Of a DNA stretch of 44,007 bases, positions 22,741 to 33,666 are shown one piece after another. The stretch lies in contig JAULBX010026730.1 of NCBI GenBank assembly GCA_032358255.1, positions 1-44,007 on the forward strand. The letters are read 5' to 3'. The DNA is from Heterotrichella gracilis (lineage: Eukaryota > Sar > Xanthophyceae > Tribonematales > Xanthonemataceae). The notes beneath the pieces are model-generated. The model had not been told where the DNA came from. It did not search any database and saw only the letters and a program-made list of their open reading frames with translations. Numbering within the stretch: position 1 is the stretch's first letter; each line of letters begins with the position of its first letter. The translations under genes were made by a program, and so were the position numbers.

Positions 22741-25700
22741 ATGGCAACTAACGGTGTCGAAAAGAGTGAAGCTCCACAACCAGTAAGTTGCTTAACCTGG
22801 CTTAAACGTTGATACACCCACTGCTGCACGAGCAAAGCGTTGGGTTCTGCTAACGTGTTGAACATGTGCCCATCATACCGAACAAAATTCCTGCAACTCT
22901 ACACTGTGTTGATATCCCAGAAGCAAAATGGATCCCCCATGCATTGAACACCCCCACTACTGTCTCCCCTTCCTTTCACGCCCTGACATATGGCTATCCA
23001 GGGTTTAGTGTTTAGGGTTTCTTCCAACCCTTGCCTTGGCACCTAGGAGGCAGGCAGTCTCTTCTCAACCCAGGCCCTCGTACTAGAGGTAAGGAGTGTA
23101 GTGTAGTATTTGTTATTTATTCATTCATTTATTTTAATCACAGGCAGGAGGTGGGGTTGCCACTGTGGACATTGAGGCGCCCGCGCCCGCCCCCAAGCAC
23201 ATCTGCTCCCTCGCCAACCAGCTGGAGCACGCCAAGGGGGCAACTCTCAGCTGGCAAAACATTATTGTGGTGAGTGTAATGTGTGCTAGGTGGGGAGCTC
23301 AGTGTCTCAGCACTGACGTTGGATCCATGCTGTCACCTTTACTCCAGTCATTGTGATTAACCCATGTTGGTGAGTGTCTTTGTGCACGACCAATATGCTA
23401 ACGGTTGGCGCAGCACCTATAAACCAAGCCCCGCTGTTCCACCCCCATGTGCAGACCGTGAAGGACTCCAAGGGCCACGAGAAGCAGGTGCTGAAGCAGG
23501 TGTCGGGATACCTGGAGCCAGGGTAAGGGTGCAGGGTTTAAGGGTTTAGGGTAAGGGGGAGTGGGTGGGATGTAGGCCATTGCTGCAACCTCGGAGGTCG
23601 AGTAAATGTGGTGTGCATTGCCGTGTGCGCAAACAGGTGTCGGGATACCTGGAGCCAGGGTATGGGTGCAGGATTTAGGGTTTAGGGTAAAGGGGGAGTG
23701 GATGGGATGGATGCCATTGCTGCACCCTCAGAGGTGAAGTGTGGTGTGCATTGCCCTGTGCGCAAGCAGGTGCCAGGGCCAGGGTAAAGGGGGGCCGGGT
23801 GGGATCTGTGCTTGACTGTCATGACTGTCACGACTGCCTTTTGGGCTCCAGCTTTGCCCCAGGAGTGTAGTCAGACGAGCGCGAATGAGGCGGCATGGCG
23901 TGGGATCAGTTCTCGTGAGCACTGAGTAGGCCGGCCTTGATGTGTCGCAATGGTTTGTCACGAGACTCAGCAATTGCCAAACAATCACAGCCGTAATGCC
24001 TTCCCTCCCATCCCTGTCCCTTGATATTTATCCTTCCCCTTCTTGTGCAGCCACATGCTTGCCATCATGGGCCCCAGCGGGTGTGGCAAGTCAACCATGT
24101 TGGACACACTTGCAGGGCGCCTGGCCAGCAACGCAAAGTGGACCGGCGAGGTACGTCGCAGGGCAAACAGTGTTTGAAGCGCATGCATTCCACCTTGTCT
24201 GTGGTGTGCTTGGCGCTTGCTGCACCTGGTGTGCATGTAAAAGGATACTGTCCCATGATGTTTGAAGCTGCACTTGGTGTGCATGTGAGAGATACTATAC
24301 TCATGTGAAAGTGATGGTACCATGCCTTCTGCTTATCAGGATGCCTGCGTTATTTTGTTTCCTTTCTCTCCATATCATGATGCCTCGAGTGCATGCCTCA
24401 CGGCTGGCTTTGCCACCCCTTGCAGATCCGGGTGAATGGGCACGAGAGTCGGCTGTCCTACGGCAAGGCGGCCTACGTTACGCAGGACGAGGTGCTCATT
24501 GGGACGCTCACGGTGAGGCCTGAGCTAGGGTTTAGGGATGCAAATCGAGTCCTGAGTTAGGGTTTTGGGGCTGCAAACTGAGTCCTGAGTTAGGGTTTAG
24601 GGCTGCAAACTGAGTCCTGAGTTAGGGTTTAGTGCTGCAAAGTGAGTCCTAAACTAGGGTTCAGAGCTGCAAACTGGAGTGAGGGTTTGGGGCTGCAAAT
24701 TGAGTCCTGAGTTAGGTTTTAGGGCTGCAATTGCAGCCACAGGTACATGCGTGCCTGCAGGTGGGATACATCCACCGACAGTGGCCATTTGGCCATTTGG
24801 CATTTGCCATTCTCGATGTGGACCTAAACCTGTTATCGTTCTGCCTCCAGGTGCGTGAGACCCTCATGTACGCCGCACTGCTTCGCCTGCCTGACCAGAG
24901 CAAGGCTGCTGCTGCCGAGGTGGTGCAGGTGGTCATCAGGGACCTGGGACTGGCTGAGGCAGCTGACACTTACATCGGAAACTGGCACCTGAGGTCGGTA
25001 ATTGCTCTTAACCAACACCCTGGTCAAAGATAGGTTGCAAGAATGAACTTAGTTGTCCGTTTCTTTTTTCACCCTTCCTTATGACTGGGGCATCTCTGGT
25101 GGCCAGCGCCGCTGCGTGTCCATTGGGCTGGCCTGGTCCTATCCCTCCCAGAAAACCCTTCCCTAGGGTTCCTCACATCCCAACAAAACCCTCCCTCCCT
25201 GTAGGGGCATCTCCGGTGGCCAGCGCCGCCGCGTGTCCATCGGGTGTGAGCTGGTGACTGCCCCCGCGCTGCTGTTCCTGGATGAGCCGACCTCGGGGCT
25301 GGATGCAGCTGCCGCCTACCACGTGGTCAAGATCATACGCAAGCTGTGCGAGAGCAACCGCACTATCGTGTCAGTCATCCACCAGCCATCCTCAGAGGTA
25401 CTCCGGATTTTGTTTTTAAAAATGTTATTTTGTACATAGTTTATTTTTTCATTTGCATGCATTGATGTGGGTTTCATTTCATGCGTTCAGCAGTCCAGCC
25501 GGATAAGCAGTCACCTAAGTATGGTTTTGCCAGCCGCCTCTGTGTCGTAGCAGACCATTTCTGTATTCTGCATAAACTGCACGATCTGTAGTAACCACTG
25601 GGTGTACACTCCTTCATCTCAAAAGTCTTTTCAGCACCACACATCACCTCAAGGACGAGCTCGCGTCAGCCTGTAAACCCTAAACCCTAACCCTAAACCC

Positions 25701-28700
25701 TACCCTCCACCTTGCGCAGGTGTTTGACCTCTTTGACTGCCTGTCCACCTTGCGCAGGTGTTTGACCTCTTTGACTGCCTGTGCCTGCTGTCTGAGGGCT
25801 ACCGCCTGTACTACGGGCCGGCCGGCCAGGCAATCGACCTGTTTGCAACAGCAGGCCTGCCCTGCCCGCCCTTCCGCAACCCCGCCGACCACCTGCTGCA
25901 TGCAATCAACAGGGACTTTGATGTAGGGCTGCTGGAATCGTCAGGGATGGGGTTTGGATGCGTAGGGTTTGGATCATGAGCGAGTGTTTTAAGTATGTAG
26001 TAGATAAGTGAGCGCAACGTGTTTAATTGTAACCAGGCATTCTTGCCCTGCAATGGTAGCACCAACCTGCAACATGCATGTATCCAGGTAGTTGTGTAAA
26101 CTTATCTTGTGTTAAAACATGTCATGTTTGATAGAGCGCCCGACATGACGCTGTTTCCTTTGCTATGCCTCACTTGTACACTTCTCCCCGCCTCTTGCCC
26201 AACCTGCCCACTGCCTCCCTTGACCCCTGTTATCCCCCCTCTGCAGGAGGGAGGCAAAGTGGATGACAATGTGACTGCCCTCATCAAGGCATTTGAGGCC
26301 TCGCCCTTCCCAACGCAAGTGGATGAGGCCATCGGCGCTGTGATGGCCAATCCAAGGGAGAAGTTCTCACCATTGGAGGTGTGGGGAGGAAACGCGCAAG
26401 CACTGCGTGTCCTACCATGCATATACTTATCAACCTGAGTCAGATGAAAGACCGTACCCATATCCACAATCATAATAATAATAATAATATGAATTGGCAT
26501 CCCCCTGCTGTAACAGGTCCAACCCCTTGTAATCTGTTAGCAACCCTCGCCCCCTGTGCTTGCAGGAATCCCCATCAACGCTGTTCCAAACCCTTGTATC
26601 CTGCCACCAACCATAACCTCCTCCCCTTGCAGGAATCCCCGTCCATGCTGTTCCAGACCGCGGTCCTCACCAAGCGCACCTTCATCAACAACCTGCGCAA
26701 CATCGGCGTGTTCTGGATGCGCCTGGGCATGTACGTCATGCTGTGCCTGTGCATCGGCTTCATCTACTTCCAGCTCAGCAACAGCTGGGTGGCGGTCTAC
26801 TCCAGGGCCGCCCTCCTGTTTTTCGTGGTTGCCTTCCTCACCTTCATGGCCATATCGGCCTTCCCTGCCTTCATCGAGGACATGAAGGTGTGGAGAACCC
26901 CTAAACCTGCGCCGTAATTAGGAGTTCTGGTGGCACACATGCAAGATGTGAATGAAGCGTGGGAAATGGCATCCCCTGTTATGTCCAGGCCTCTGAAGTG
27001 ACAGCTCATCCCCTTACCAGTGATTACAAAGCAACACTTTTCTTTCCTTCTTATGCACCAAGGTCATAAACGAGCTGATGAACAACACAATGTTTTCATT
27101 CCCTGCAACGCCAATGCACTGCCGTTCTTCACGTGCCATCATCTTGTGCTTCCCCCCTTGCCAGGTCTTTATCCGCGAGCGGCTGAACGGCTACTACGGC
27201 GTGCTTGCCTTTGTCATCTCCAACACCCTGGCCTCCCTCCCCTTCATCCTGCTCATATCGATCGCCTCATCGGTGTGCGTGTACTTCATCGCCGGGCTGG
27301 ACAGCAGCGGAGACAGGTTCCCCTACTTTGTCATCGACCTGTTTGCTTCCCTGGTGGTGGTAAGCAATTATGCCATCTGTGTTCCCACCATGCTGCGGTG
27401 GCACATTGCTCTGCGACGTTTGTGCACTTGTTCCTGCCTGTTGTAGCACAGTGAGCATGCATGCGCGGCAAATGTTGTGCAATTTCTGGGTGAGCACGTG
27501 GTTCATTATCAAGCATACAGTGCTAATAAAACATCACCGCATGTTCAATATACTCGTCATAAGCTTCCAAATCAAGGCACATTGCATGCGCCTCATGAAC
27601 CCCGGCCCCCAGGGGCATAATGCCCCCCCAGCACACATCACCGTTTACCTCCCTCATCCTCTGACACTTTCCCCATCCCAGGTTGAGTCCATCATGATGA
27701 TGATCGCCCCCCTTGTGCCCCACTACCTCATGGGCATTGCCGCGGGGGCAGGCCTGCTGGGCATCTTCATGCTGGTGTGCGGATTCTTCCAGCCGGTGAA
27801 TGAGCTGCCCGCGCCTGTGTTCCGTTACCCGCTGCACTACATGAGCTTCCATACGTACGCCTTCTCAGGTGGGTGAACACCCTTGCGTAGGGTTCTCCGT
27901 TTGTCATCTTGCTGTGCGGGGACTACAGTTACTGTACCTGCTGCATGTTGTTCACCCCAGCTGCGAAAAACTTTCCACCTAAACCTCAGGAACCCAAAAC
28001 GTTGACCCTCTTTACCCAAACCCAGACTCAAACCCTTCTCCCAGCTGGTCTCAAACAAAGAAGGCTTGATGCCTTGCCACCCCACGGTGTAGACGATAGT
28101 AGTAAATTGTAGGGCGAGTAGGGTTTATAATTATGGTTGCCCAAATACGAGCTTTGTGAATTTAGAACGGAACTTGGCTGGATGCAAACCATACAAATGG
28201 CAAACACTGCTTTTAATCATTTCTAATTAGCGCTTGGGCACAACTGTGGAAATCGCATTGGATCACCGAGTTAGGGAGGGTGGGTGGCTCCACCATTTGG
28301 CAGTGTTCAGTGCTGCTCAGTATACATTAAATCGTATGAATAGGGAGTAGGGAGGGTGGGTGGCTCCTCCACATGGACCTGTGTACACAACACAAGCTTT
28401 GTACATAACAGAGACTTGGGTGCACTATCGGGCATGTTTGCCAACTTCGCATGCATGCACATGCCAAATGATAATAGGGTGGGTGGATGGGGAGGAGGGT
28501 GGGGGGCGTGGGGGCTCCACTGCTCGACATAGCTCCAGGACGTGGTGTTTTTATGTGTGTGTGTATATGTTTGCACCTGGTTTCCGCCCACTTGCTGCTA
28601 GCTGCGCGCCATCGAAGTGTACAGAGATCCGACCAGGTATATACGACGAGTGTTTTCAGTGTGAACAAAACTACCGGTCGGTGAACAGTGGACTGTCGAT

Positions 28701-29558
28701 CGTACACGGTGCACGGTGCACGGATTATCCGAACGTGCCGGCGGTCTGCGGGTTAGCCAGCGCTGCTTCTGGGACCATTGCGAGCACCACCGACCTGCAG
28801 AGTGCTGTGCGAGGAGACGGACAGTGCGCGCGAGCAGTCACAAGCGTCAACGATGGGCTATGTTGAGTTGTGAAGTGGTGGGTAACGAGGCACCAACCCA
28901 GTGCAACAGCGACTGGCAGTGATTCCGGCTCGGAAAACCCATAAAACTCGGAACCCTAACCCAGCCCTAACCCTACCTCGAACCCTTCTCCCCGCAGGAT
29001 TTTTGAATACTGCGAACTCGTACTGTAGACATAGTGGCTGAGTGTGTTGGTGAGATCACTTATGCACGTTCGAATCTCACCATGCAGAGCCTGGGCTCAT
29101 GAAACAGCCCACATTTGAATCCGTACCCATACCCTACACCCTTGAAGCCTAAAACCCTTGTCCCCCTCACAGGATTCATAAACCCTAAACCCCTTTACCA
29201 TAGTGTTGTACACTAGACTATTATGCCACGCGCACCCATGCAGCTTCCAATAGTGGTTGCAATGGAGTCCCATGTGTTTCCAGATGCTGCCGTAAGGATG
29301 CCTGACTCAAACCCTTTCCCTGTAGGGTTTATGACGAATGAGTTTCGCGGCACCAACAATTGGCAGTGCCCCTGCTCCACCCAGCCGGGCGGCTGCTCCA
29401 CCCCTTGCACCTACACGGGTGAGCAGGTGCTGGCATACTGGAATATCCCCGACCGCAACAAGTGGTACGTGGACCTCATGATTCTGCTGGGCATGGTGGT
29501 GCTGTACCGCACCCTGTTCTTCCTCACGTGCAAGTACAAGGAGCGCACGAGCAAGTGA
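22741..29558 (+). CDS. ABCG half-transporter (WBC type)
   Basis: Thirteen exons give 641 aa in frame: 22741-22782, 23144-23269, 23455-23522, 24051-24150, 24426-24512, 24851-24993, 25205-25397, 25758-25922, 26247-26378, 26633-26887, 27165-27359, 27682-27868, 29326-29558. The nucleotide-binding domain comes first, as in ABCG proteins: Walker [10 protein letters not shown] (86-94), signature [12 protein letters not shown] (191-202), Walker [13 protein letters not shown] and H-loop His248 in IHQPSSE. Six membrane spans follow from about residue 379, with the NEFRG..W motif and a Cys-rich outer loop near the end ([14 protein letters not shown]). ABCG half-transporters dimerise and often export lipids or waxes; the sequence is closest in feel to the plant ABCG11-15 group. 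Four exon edges have adjacent duplicated copies (separate entries); only the joins listed keep frame. The last intron is 1457 bases. Confidence 0.94.
23497..23810 (+). repeat. Tandem duplication of ABCG exon 3 end plus donor
   Basis: A 137-bp unit starting CAGGTGTCGGGATACC contains the last 26 bases of exon 3, its donor and 110 bases of intron. It repeats at 23634 and, in shortened form, at 23767. Copy 2 keeps the 23-base exon piece flanked by an acceptor-like CGCAAACAG and a donor-like GTATGG, so it could act as a micro-exon. Both full copies carry GGGTTTAGGG-like telomere motifs. Confidence 0.85.
24519..24731 (+). repeat. 32-bp minisatellite with telomere-like core
   Basis: About six units of roughly 32 bp (GGGCTGCAAACTGAGTCC, then TGAGTTAGGGTTTA) lie in ABCG intron 5. 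Units two and three are nearly identical; the fourth and fifth are diverged or shortened. Each unit contains TTAGGGTTTA or a variant. Confidence 0.85.
25087..25131 (+). pseudogene. Dead duplicate of the ABC signature exon start
   Basis: This 45-bp stretch in intron 6 matches the start of exon 7 (25204-25248), offset 117 bp. It encodes [13 protein letters not shown] against the real [13 protein letters not shown]. The preceding acceptor has become ACTG in place of GTAG, so it cannot be spliced normally, and the frame hits a stop before the real exon. Differences are mostly third-position C/T changes. Confidence 0.85.
25672..25704 (-). repeat. Interstitial plant-type telomere motif
   Basis: Several degenerate CCCTAAA units in a row sit just before the duplicated acceptor of ABCG exon 8. 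The array is short and inside a gene, so it is not a chromosome end. Confidence 0.75.
25706..25781 (+). repeat. Perfect 38-bp tandem duplication of ABCG exon 8 acceptor
   Basis: Two identical 38-bp units (25706-25743, 25744-25781) each contain TTGCGCAG and the first 24 exon bases (VFDLFDCL). As 38 is not a multiple of three, splicing to the first acceptor shifts frame and reaches a stop at 25924-25926; only the second acceptor at 25758 gives the transporter. Perfect identity means the copy is recent, or an assembly artefact. Confidence 0.95.
26519..26652 (+). repeat. 67-bp tandem duplication of ABCG exon 10 acceptor
   Basis: Units 26519-26585 and 26586-26652 share CCAA.CCCTTGTA at the start, CTTGCAGGAATCCCC and ACGCTGTT/ATGCTGTT at the end. 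The first acceptor would read [10 protein letters not shown] and then stop; the second gives the conserved [12 protein letters not shown]. The copies differ at many intron positions but few exon ones. Confidence 0.85.
28360..28866 (+). other. 168-codon open frame inside last ABCG intron
   Basis: The large intron 27869-29325 contains this open frame. Its second half is Cys-rich and protein-like ([30 protein letters not shown]), with CpG-rich codons unlike the surrounding intron. The first half looks like plain intron sequence. It could be a nested gene, an extra exon or a relic of an insertion; I recognise no family. Upstream, a GGGAGGGTGGGTGGCTCC block occurs twice (28274, 28348). Confidence 0.3.
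29035..29083 (+). other. tRNA-like A-box/B-box pair
   Basis: TGGCTGAGTGTG matches the Pol III A-box at 11 of 12 positions, and CGTTCGAATCT matches the B-box GGTTCGANTCC at 9 of 11. They start 32 bp apart, shorter than the roughly 44 bp in a tRNA, and no full cloverleaf folds by eye. GGTGAG and CTCACC can pair around the B-box. It may be a tRNA relic or the head of a SINE inserted in the ABCG intron. Confidence 0.3.
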
Positions 29559-30331
29559 GCACGGCGGCGCTGGTGGGGGCGCTGGTGGGGATTCTGGGCC
29601 ATTTGACTGGAGTGTCTGTGCAGCACCACCGCAGACACCACAGCTGGTAGTCCCGCGGCTGCGATAACGTATGGTGACCACTGCCTTACAAGCAGTGCAA
29701 CGAGCGCGCTAGCAAGTGAATGTGGGGATTTGTGTGGGGGCAGTGTGGGGCTTCAGCTGTTGTAAGCAGTTGCGGGCTGTTGTGGGCTGTTGTGTGGCAG
29801 TGCCAACCTGAGTACTACTGTGCCACGCATGATGCCGCTGTGGTGATATCACATGCTGCACTGCACTCAGCGGCACACTCCAATATATATCCAGGTGGAT
29901 ATCCAGGTGGCACTTGCCCGTCGATCATGTCGACAGACTCTTTATTTATTATTCTTGCTTTTCACAACAGTTGCCTATTATTATAATCGTCCAGCGTGCC
30001 AGTTCACGAAAATGCACCTCAAGCAATTTTACGTATAGATATATCTGCCAGTGATTTACACAATGTGTACACATTGTTGCTGTCATGACATATGGCATCA
30101 TTGTTTTTTGTTGAGAATTTAGTGCAACTGTACACATTGCAGAGTTTGATGGCCCGGCCGGGAAATTAATGTGATGTCAACAAGTCAAAATTCCACGACA
30201 ATTGTCATAAAAATAAGTTATGGTTCATAACGGTTCCCCTGGCGATTACCGTAGACTCTTTTGCAATAGAAAGAAGAAGAAAGAAACAAAACGCCCCCAC
30301 ACACGGCGGCAAGCCACAACCAGCAATGTTG

Positions 30332-30365
<34 letters not shown>

Positions 30366-31214
30366 ATGATGCTTTAAAAACGTTTGTATACGTGCCTATA
30401 TGTTTGTTTCGGTGCCGCACAGGGGGCCCTCAGGGTGGTGCATGCGATAGGCTCGAGCCAGTGGCCCGCGTTGCAAATTGCGCATCCCCATAAATTATTA
30501 TTCTTTCCGAAAAGAGTCTTTTCGTCGAAATCTTTCTTTCTAACAATGTGATGTCATCACAAATGTTACACTGTGGCCTTGACAACTCCAACCATGTTGC
30601 AGTTGCTGATCCGCTAATAATGAGAACACTACCATTAGGCTACTCACTGATGGCCTCATCAGATCATCCAAGACGGGCATTTCTGGTGATCGTGTCAATG
30701 CTTGTCATCTATGATCGAAAAGTCAATGTTTGCTGCCATGGCATCGCGCCGCAATAATTCAAATTGAAAAAAATGCTGCTGCTCAAAATTGTTTCCAAGC
30801 ACAAAATAGCCGGGTTTGGACTCTTGAGCTGGGGATAAACTCAACCTGCAGCCAATTGCAACTAACCTCCAAAACCCCTGTCAATGCCTTAGTGTGCTGA
30901 TGATCAACAGAAGAGAAGAAGAAAGAAAGAAAGGTAAGGGATGCCAGAGGCGGAGTTAGGGAGTGACTGGCTAACTCACCAACAAGAGTTCCATGTCCAC
31001 TGATGCTGTACACAGCAGTCCTGCGCTGCGAAACCTGCCACCACCATCATGCCTACCGGGCATCCGCACTACATGTGCCCCATGTGGCAATGTGACAATC
31101 CAAACCCACGGTTATAGCCTCAACTTTGTATCACTTGGCCACCATGCCTGCTGCTTGACTGAGCTCAGCATCCACCGACATGGCTACTGTAGCCCGCCAG
31201 CCCTATTTCAGGTT
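29559..31214. other. Convergent intergenic region ABCG / PPT1
   Basis: No gene seen. It holds a perfect 16-bp palindrome CAATGTGTACACATTG (30061-30076), a 14-unit AT run (30335-30362), a CGAAAAGAGTCTTTTCG hairpin near 30509, two GTGATGTCA copies (30171, 30549) and purine-rich AAGAAGAAAG stretches. A TGTAA at 29761 is a possible polyadenylation signal for the ABCG gene. The AT-rich 30,000-30,780 part differs clearly in composition from the genes and may be an old inserted element. Confidence 0.5.
30335..30362. repeat. (AT)14 microsatellite
   Basis: An uninterrupted AT dinucleotide run between the ABCG and PPT1 genes, read directly from the sequence. Confidence 0.95.
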
Positions 31215-33666
31215 TTAGAGTTTGGGCTCCAGGCCCAGCGCCACCTTGAGCCACGCCAGGCCAGCGCGCCACATGGCACCCGCACGCGGCGCCCCCAGCA
31301 GGGGCACCACCTCCTGTTCGAACCACTCCATGCTGAATTGCATGTGCTGGGTGGGGCTCTCCTTGAAGATGATGCGGCCATCCTTGTTCAGGCGCCGCAG
31401 GCCTATGTAGTCGTCCTTGTACAGGTCGGTCTCCTGGAGTGGGGGGTGGTAACTGGGGAGGGGTGGAGGCGGGGAGGAGGGGGTGGCGGGGGGAAGTGAT
31501 GGGGGGGGTGTGATGAAGGGGTGAGGGGGTGTGGTAGATCACAATTGGAATGGCCATGTTCAAAAGTAGCCATGGCCGTGAACAACTTGCAGTGCATGTG
31601 CACAGAAGAATTACACAGCTCAAGTAGGAGAGGTGCGTCATACTGGCAGCGGCAGCATTCGCGCATAGCATACAGCTGGCGTCATGTCCTCTACAAGGTG
31701 CAGCTAGACTTCCTTCACCCCTGGTCTTCTCACCCCAAGCTATGCGCCCTCCCAACCTGGCACCCCAGAACACCACTTGCACTGCAACAAACGGAGCAGT
31801 CGACTGGGGATCCCCATCCACCTCTGCAGCCACCCATCCAAATGCCACCTCACCCTTCACCACCCACCACCATGCCACCAAGGAGTGTATATAAAAGCAC
31901 ACAACTTGCAATATAGAAGTATACATCTTTCTGTATACCCCTTCATGTCACCCCCTCTCCACCCACCCCACCCACCTCCATGTCCAGCACCCGCTGCCCG
32001 TCAAAGAACCCAAACCACGCCGATTCCCTGGGCACCACCACTGTGTCGTTGCTAAACAGGACCAGCACCAGGCGGTGCAGCGAGGCAAGGTTGTCGGCGT
32101 ACAGGGGGGTCTTCTGCGCTCGGTCGTTGTTGATGTCGGCCAAGAATGCGTTGAACTCGAGGTACTTGTCCAGGTTGAAGGGGTCCTGGTGGGGTAACGG
32201 GTAGGGTTATGATTGCCGGTTAGGGTTACGAATGTAGGAAAGAGGTCCTAGTTATTAATTTGTTCCATTACAAAATGTCAAAATAAATCGTATCGTCATT
32301 TTATATTTTATATGCTTCAATCTAAACACAATTTTCCAAGTTAATACAATATACAAAATAAAAGAACTCTTATAAATCAAACTGTAAAATGAAAGGTCAA
32401 TTGGGCATGTAGGGTCAGGGGTATCTGGGGCGCCAGCGATTTACAAGAGTGCCTGGTGACTGAAAGACCCTGATGCTACATTTTTGCAACCGTCCGGACC
32501 GAACGTGGGCAATGACTCGGAAAAAAAGTGCCCGCGCTCACCTTGAAGTACTGCGCCTGCACCACGTTCTCCCGCACCCAGGGCATGTAGGCGCCCGTGG
32601 CGATCAGCTTCTGCATGGCCAGGCACCAGGCTGTGGAGCTATTGTCACTGGGGTCACTGGAGTTGGCCGACAGGCAGTCCGGCACGTTCATGATGCCCTG
32701 GTGCTGAGCACCAAAGGTGACCAGGGTGTGCATCTTGGGCCCTGAGTGCTGGCAGCGCTCCACCACTGCCCGCAGGAACTGGCCTCCCTGGGAGAAGCCA
32801 ATGGCGTTGAAGCCGTTGGCGAGTTCGGGGATGGCGGCCAGCTCGGCACACACCTGGGCTACCTGCGGGGGTTGAGTTTGTGTCTGCCTGGGTTGTGTTC
32901 CAAATTGCTTTGGGTGTTCCAAAAGACGGCTGGCAAAGCAATGTGGAAGGCCATAGATGGCGTTTTTGCCTCCACACTTATGTGACGGTATTTGTTCACC
33001 TGTACCCTGGTCATGTTCACCACCCACACGCATATATGGTGTTGATACCAGAGTGCAATCAATTTGAAATTATAAGTTGCCTTCTTGCATATGGGAGCGC
33101 AGAGCTCTGTATACTGCCAGTGGGCGGGTGCTGCTTCTGGGTCCTCGGCGGGTACCCAATAGTTATTATCCATGTATTGCAGGGATGAGATACGCCTAGC
33201 GCACCTGCTGGTTGACGTTGCCATAATAGGTGCTCCATAGGTCAGCACTGGTGGTTGGCCCAGTTGCTATGCTGTGGACATATACCCCTGCGCCACCCAC
33301 ACCCGATTTCACCTACACCATCCACATCCACGCATGCATATGCACAGAATATGCACTGCAAGCGTCATGGAGTCAACCTTGTACGACTTCAAACAAAGTA
33401 CGAAAGAAATTGCCGGGGCAAGGCGAAAATATATGCGTACCGAGGAGTTTCTCCAGGCGGGTTTTCACGAACCCGATGCTTGCCTCGTTGCAGCAGGTGT
33501 CGCCCATCCCATGCCAAAGGACTACTGGCAGAGCTTCTTTCCTCCGGTTTGAGGGTTGCAGTTGCACTAGCGCAGTCTTTTGGAGTGCGGCAGCCTGTCC
33601 CAACAGCACCAATACCACCGTAGCTGTTGACATCGCCACGGTAGTACGCTTCATTGAAGGAACCAT
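31215..33666 (-). CDS. PPT1: Palmitoyl-protein thioesterase 1
   Basis: Five minus-strand exons: 33666-33441, 33266-33205, 32862-32542, 32185-31976, 31433-31215 (about 345 aa). The enzyme removes palmitate from cysteines of proteins in the lysosome or vacuole. A signal peptide (MKRTTVAMSTATVVLVLLGQ) leads to ALPVVLWHGMGDTCCN, the family's opening strand and oxyanion region. The catalytic Ser is in GFNAIGFSQGGQ, Asp in FSNDTVVVP and His in SPTQHMQFSMEWF; GNVNQQV, NVPDC and AFLADINND are also family marks. The exon 1/2 join is unsure: the donor CTCG/GTACGC with acceptor CATAG keeps frame, but skips a GTHIFS segment just past the donor that looks conserved. A different donor or a micro-exon may be used. 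A TTPPxx-free C-terminal extension (APRAGAMWRAGLAWLKVALG) follows the normal family end. Confidence 0.92.

Noticed and set aside
23497..24731. CRISPR-like array
   Set aside because: Repeats are direct tandem units without spacers, in a eukaryotic intron.
23010..25704. TTTAGGG/CCCTAAA motifs as a chromosome end
   Set aside because: Arrays are short, degenerate and lie inside introns of an intact gene, so they are interstitial.
25720..25926. Frame using the first exon 8 acceptor as the true ABCG reading
   Set aside because: It loses the conserved transporter sequence after eight residues and stops; the second acceptor keeps the family sequence.
29035..29083. Functional tRNA gene
   Set aside because: A-box to B-box distance is too short and no cloverleaf or anticodon arm forms; kept only as a tRNA-like relic.
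31165..31926. 253-codon minus-strand open frame overlapping the end of PPT1
   Set aside because: It runs through PPT1 intron 4 and reads exon 5 in the wrong frame; composition is low-complexity Pro/His from the C-rich intron.
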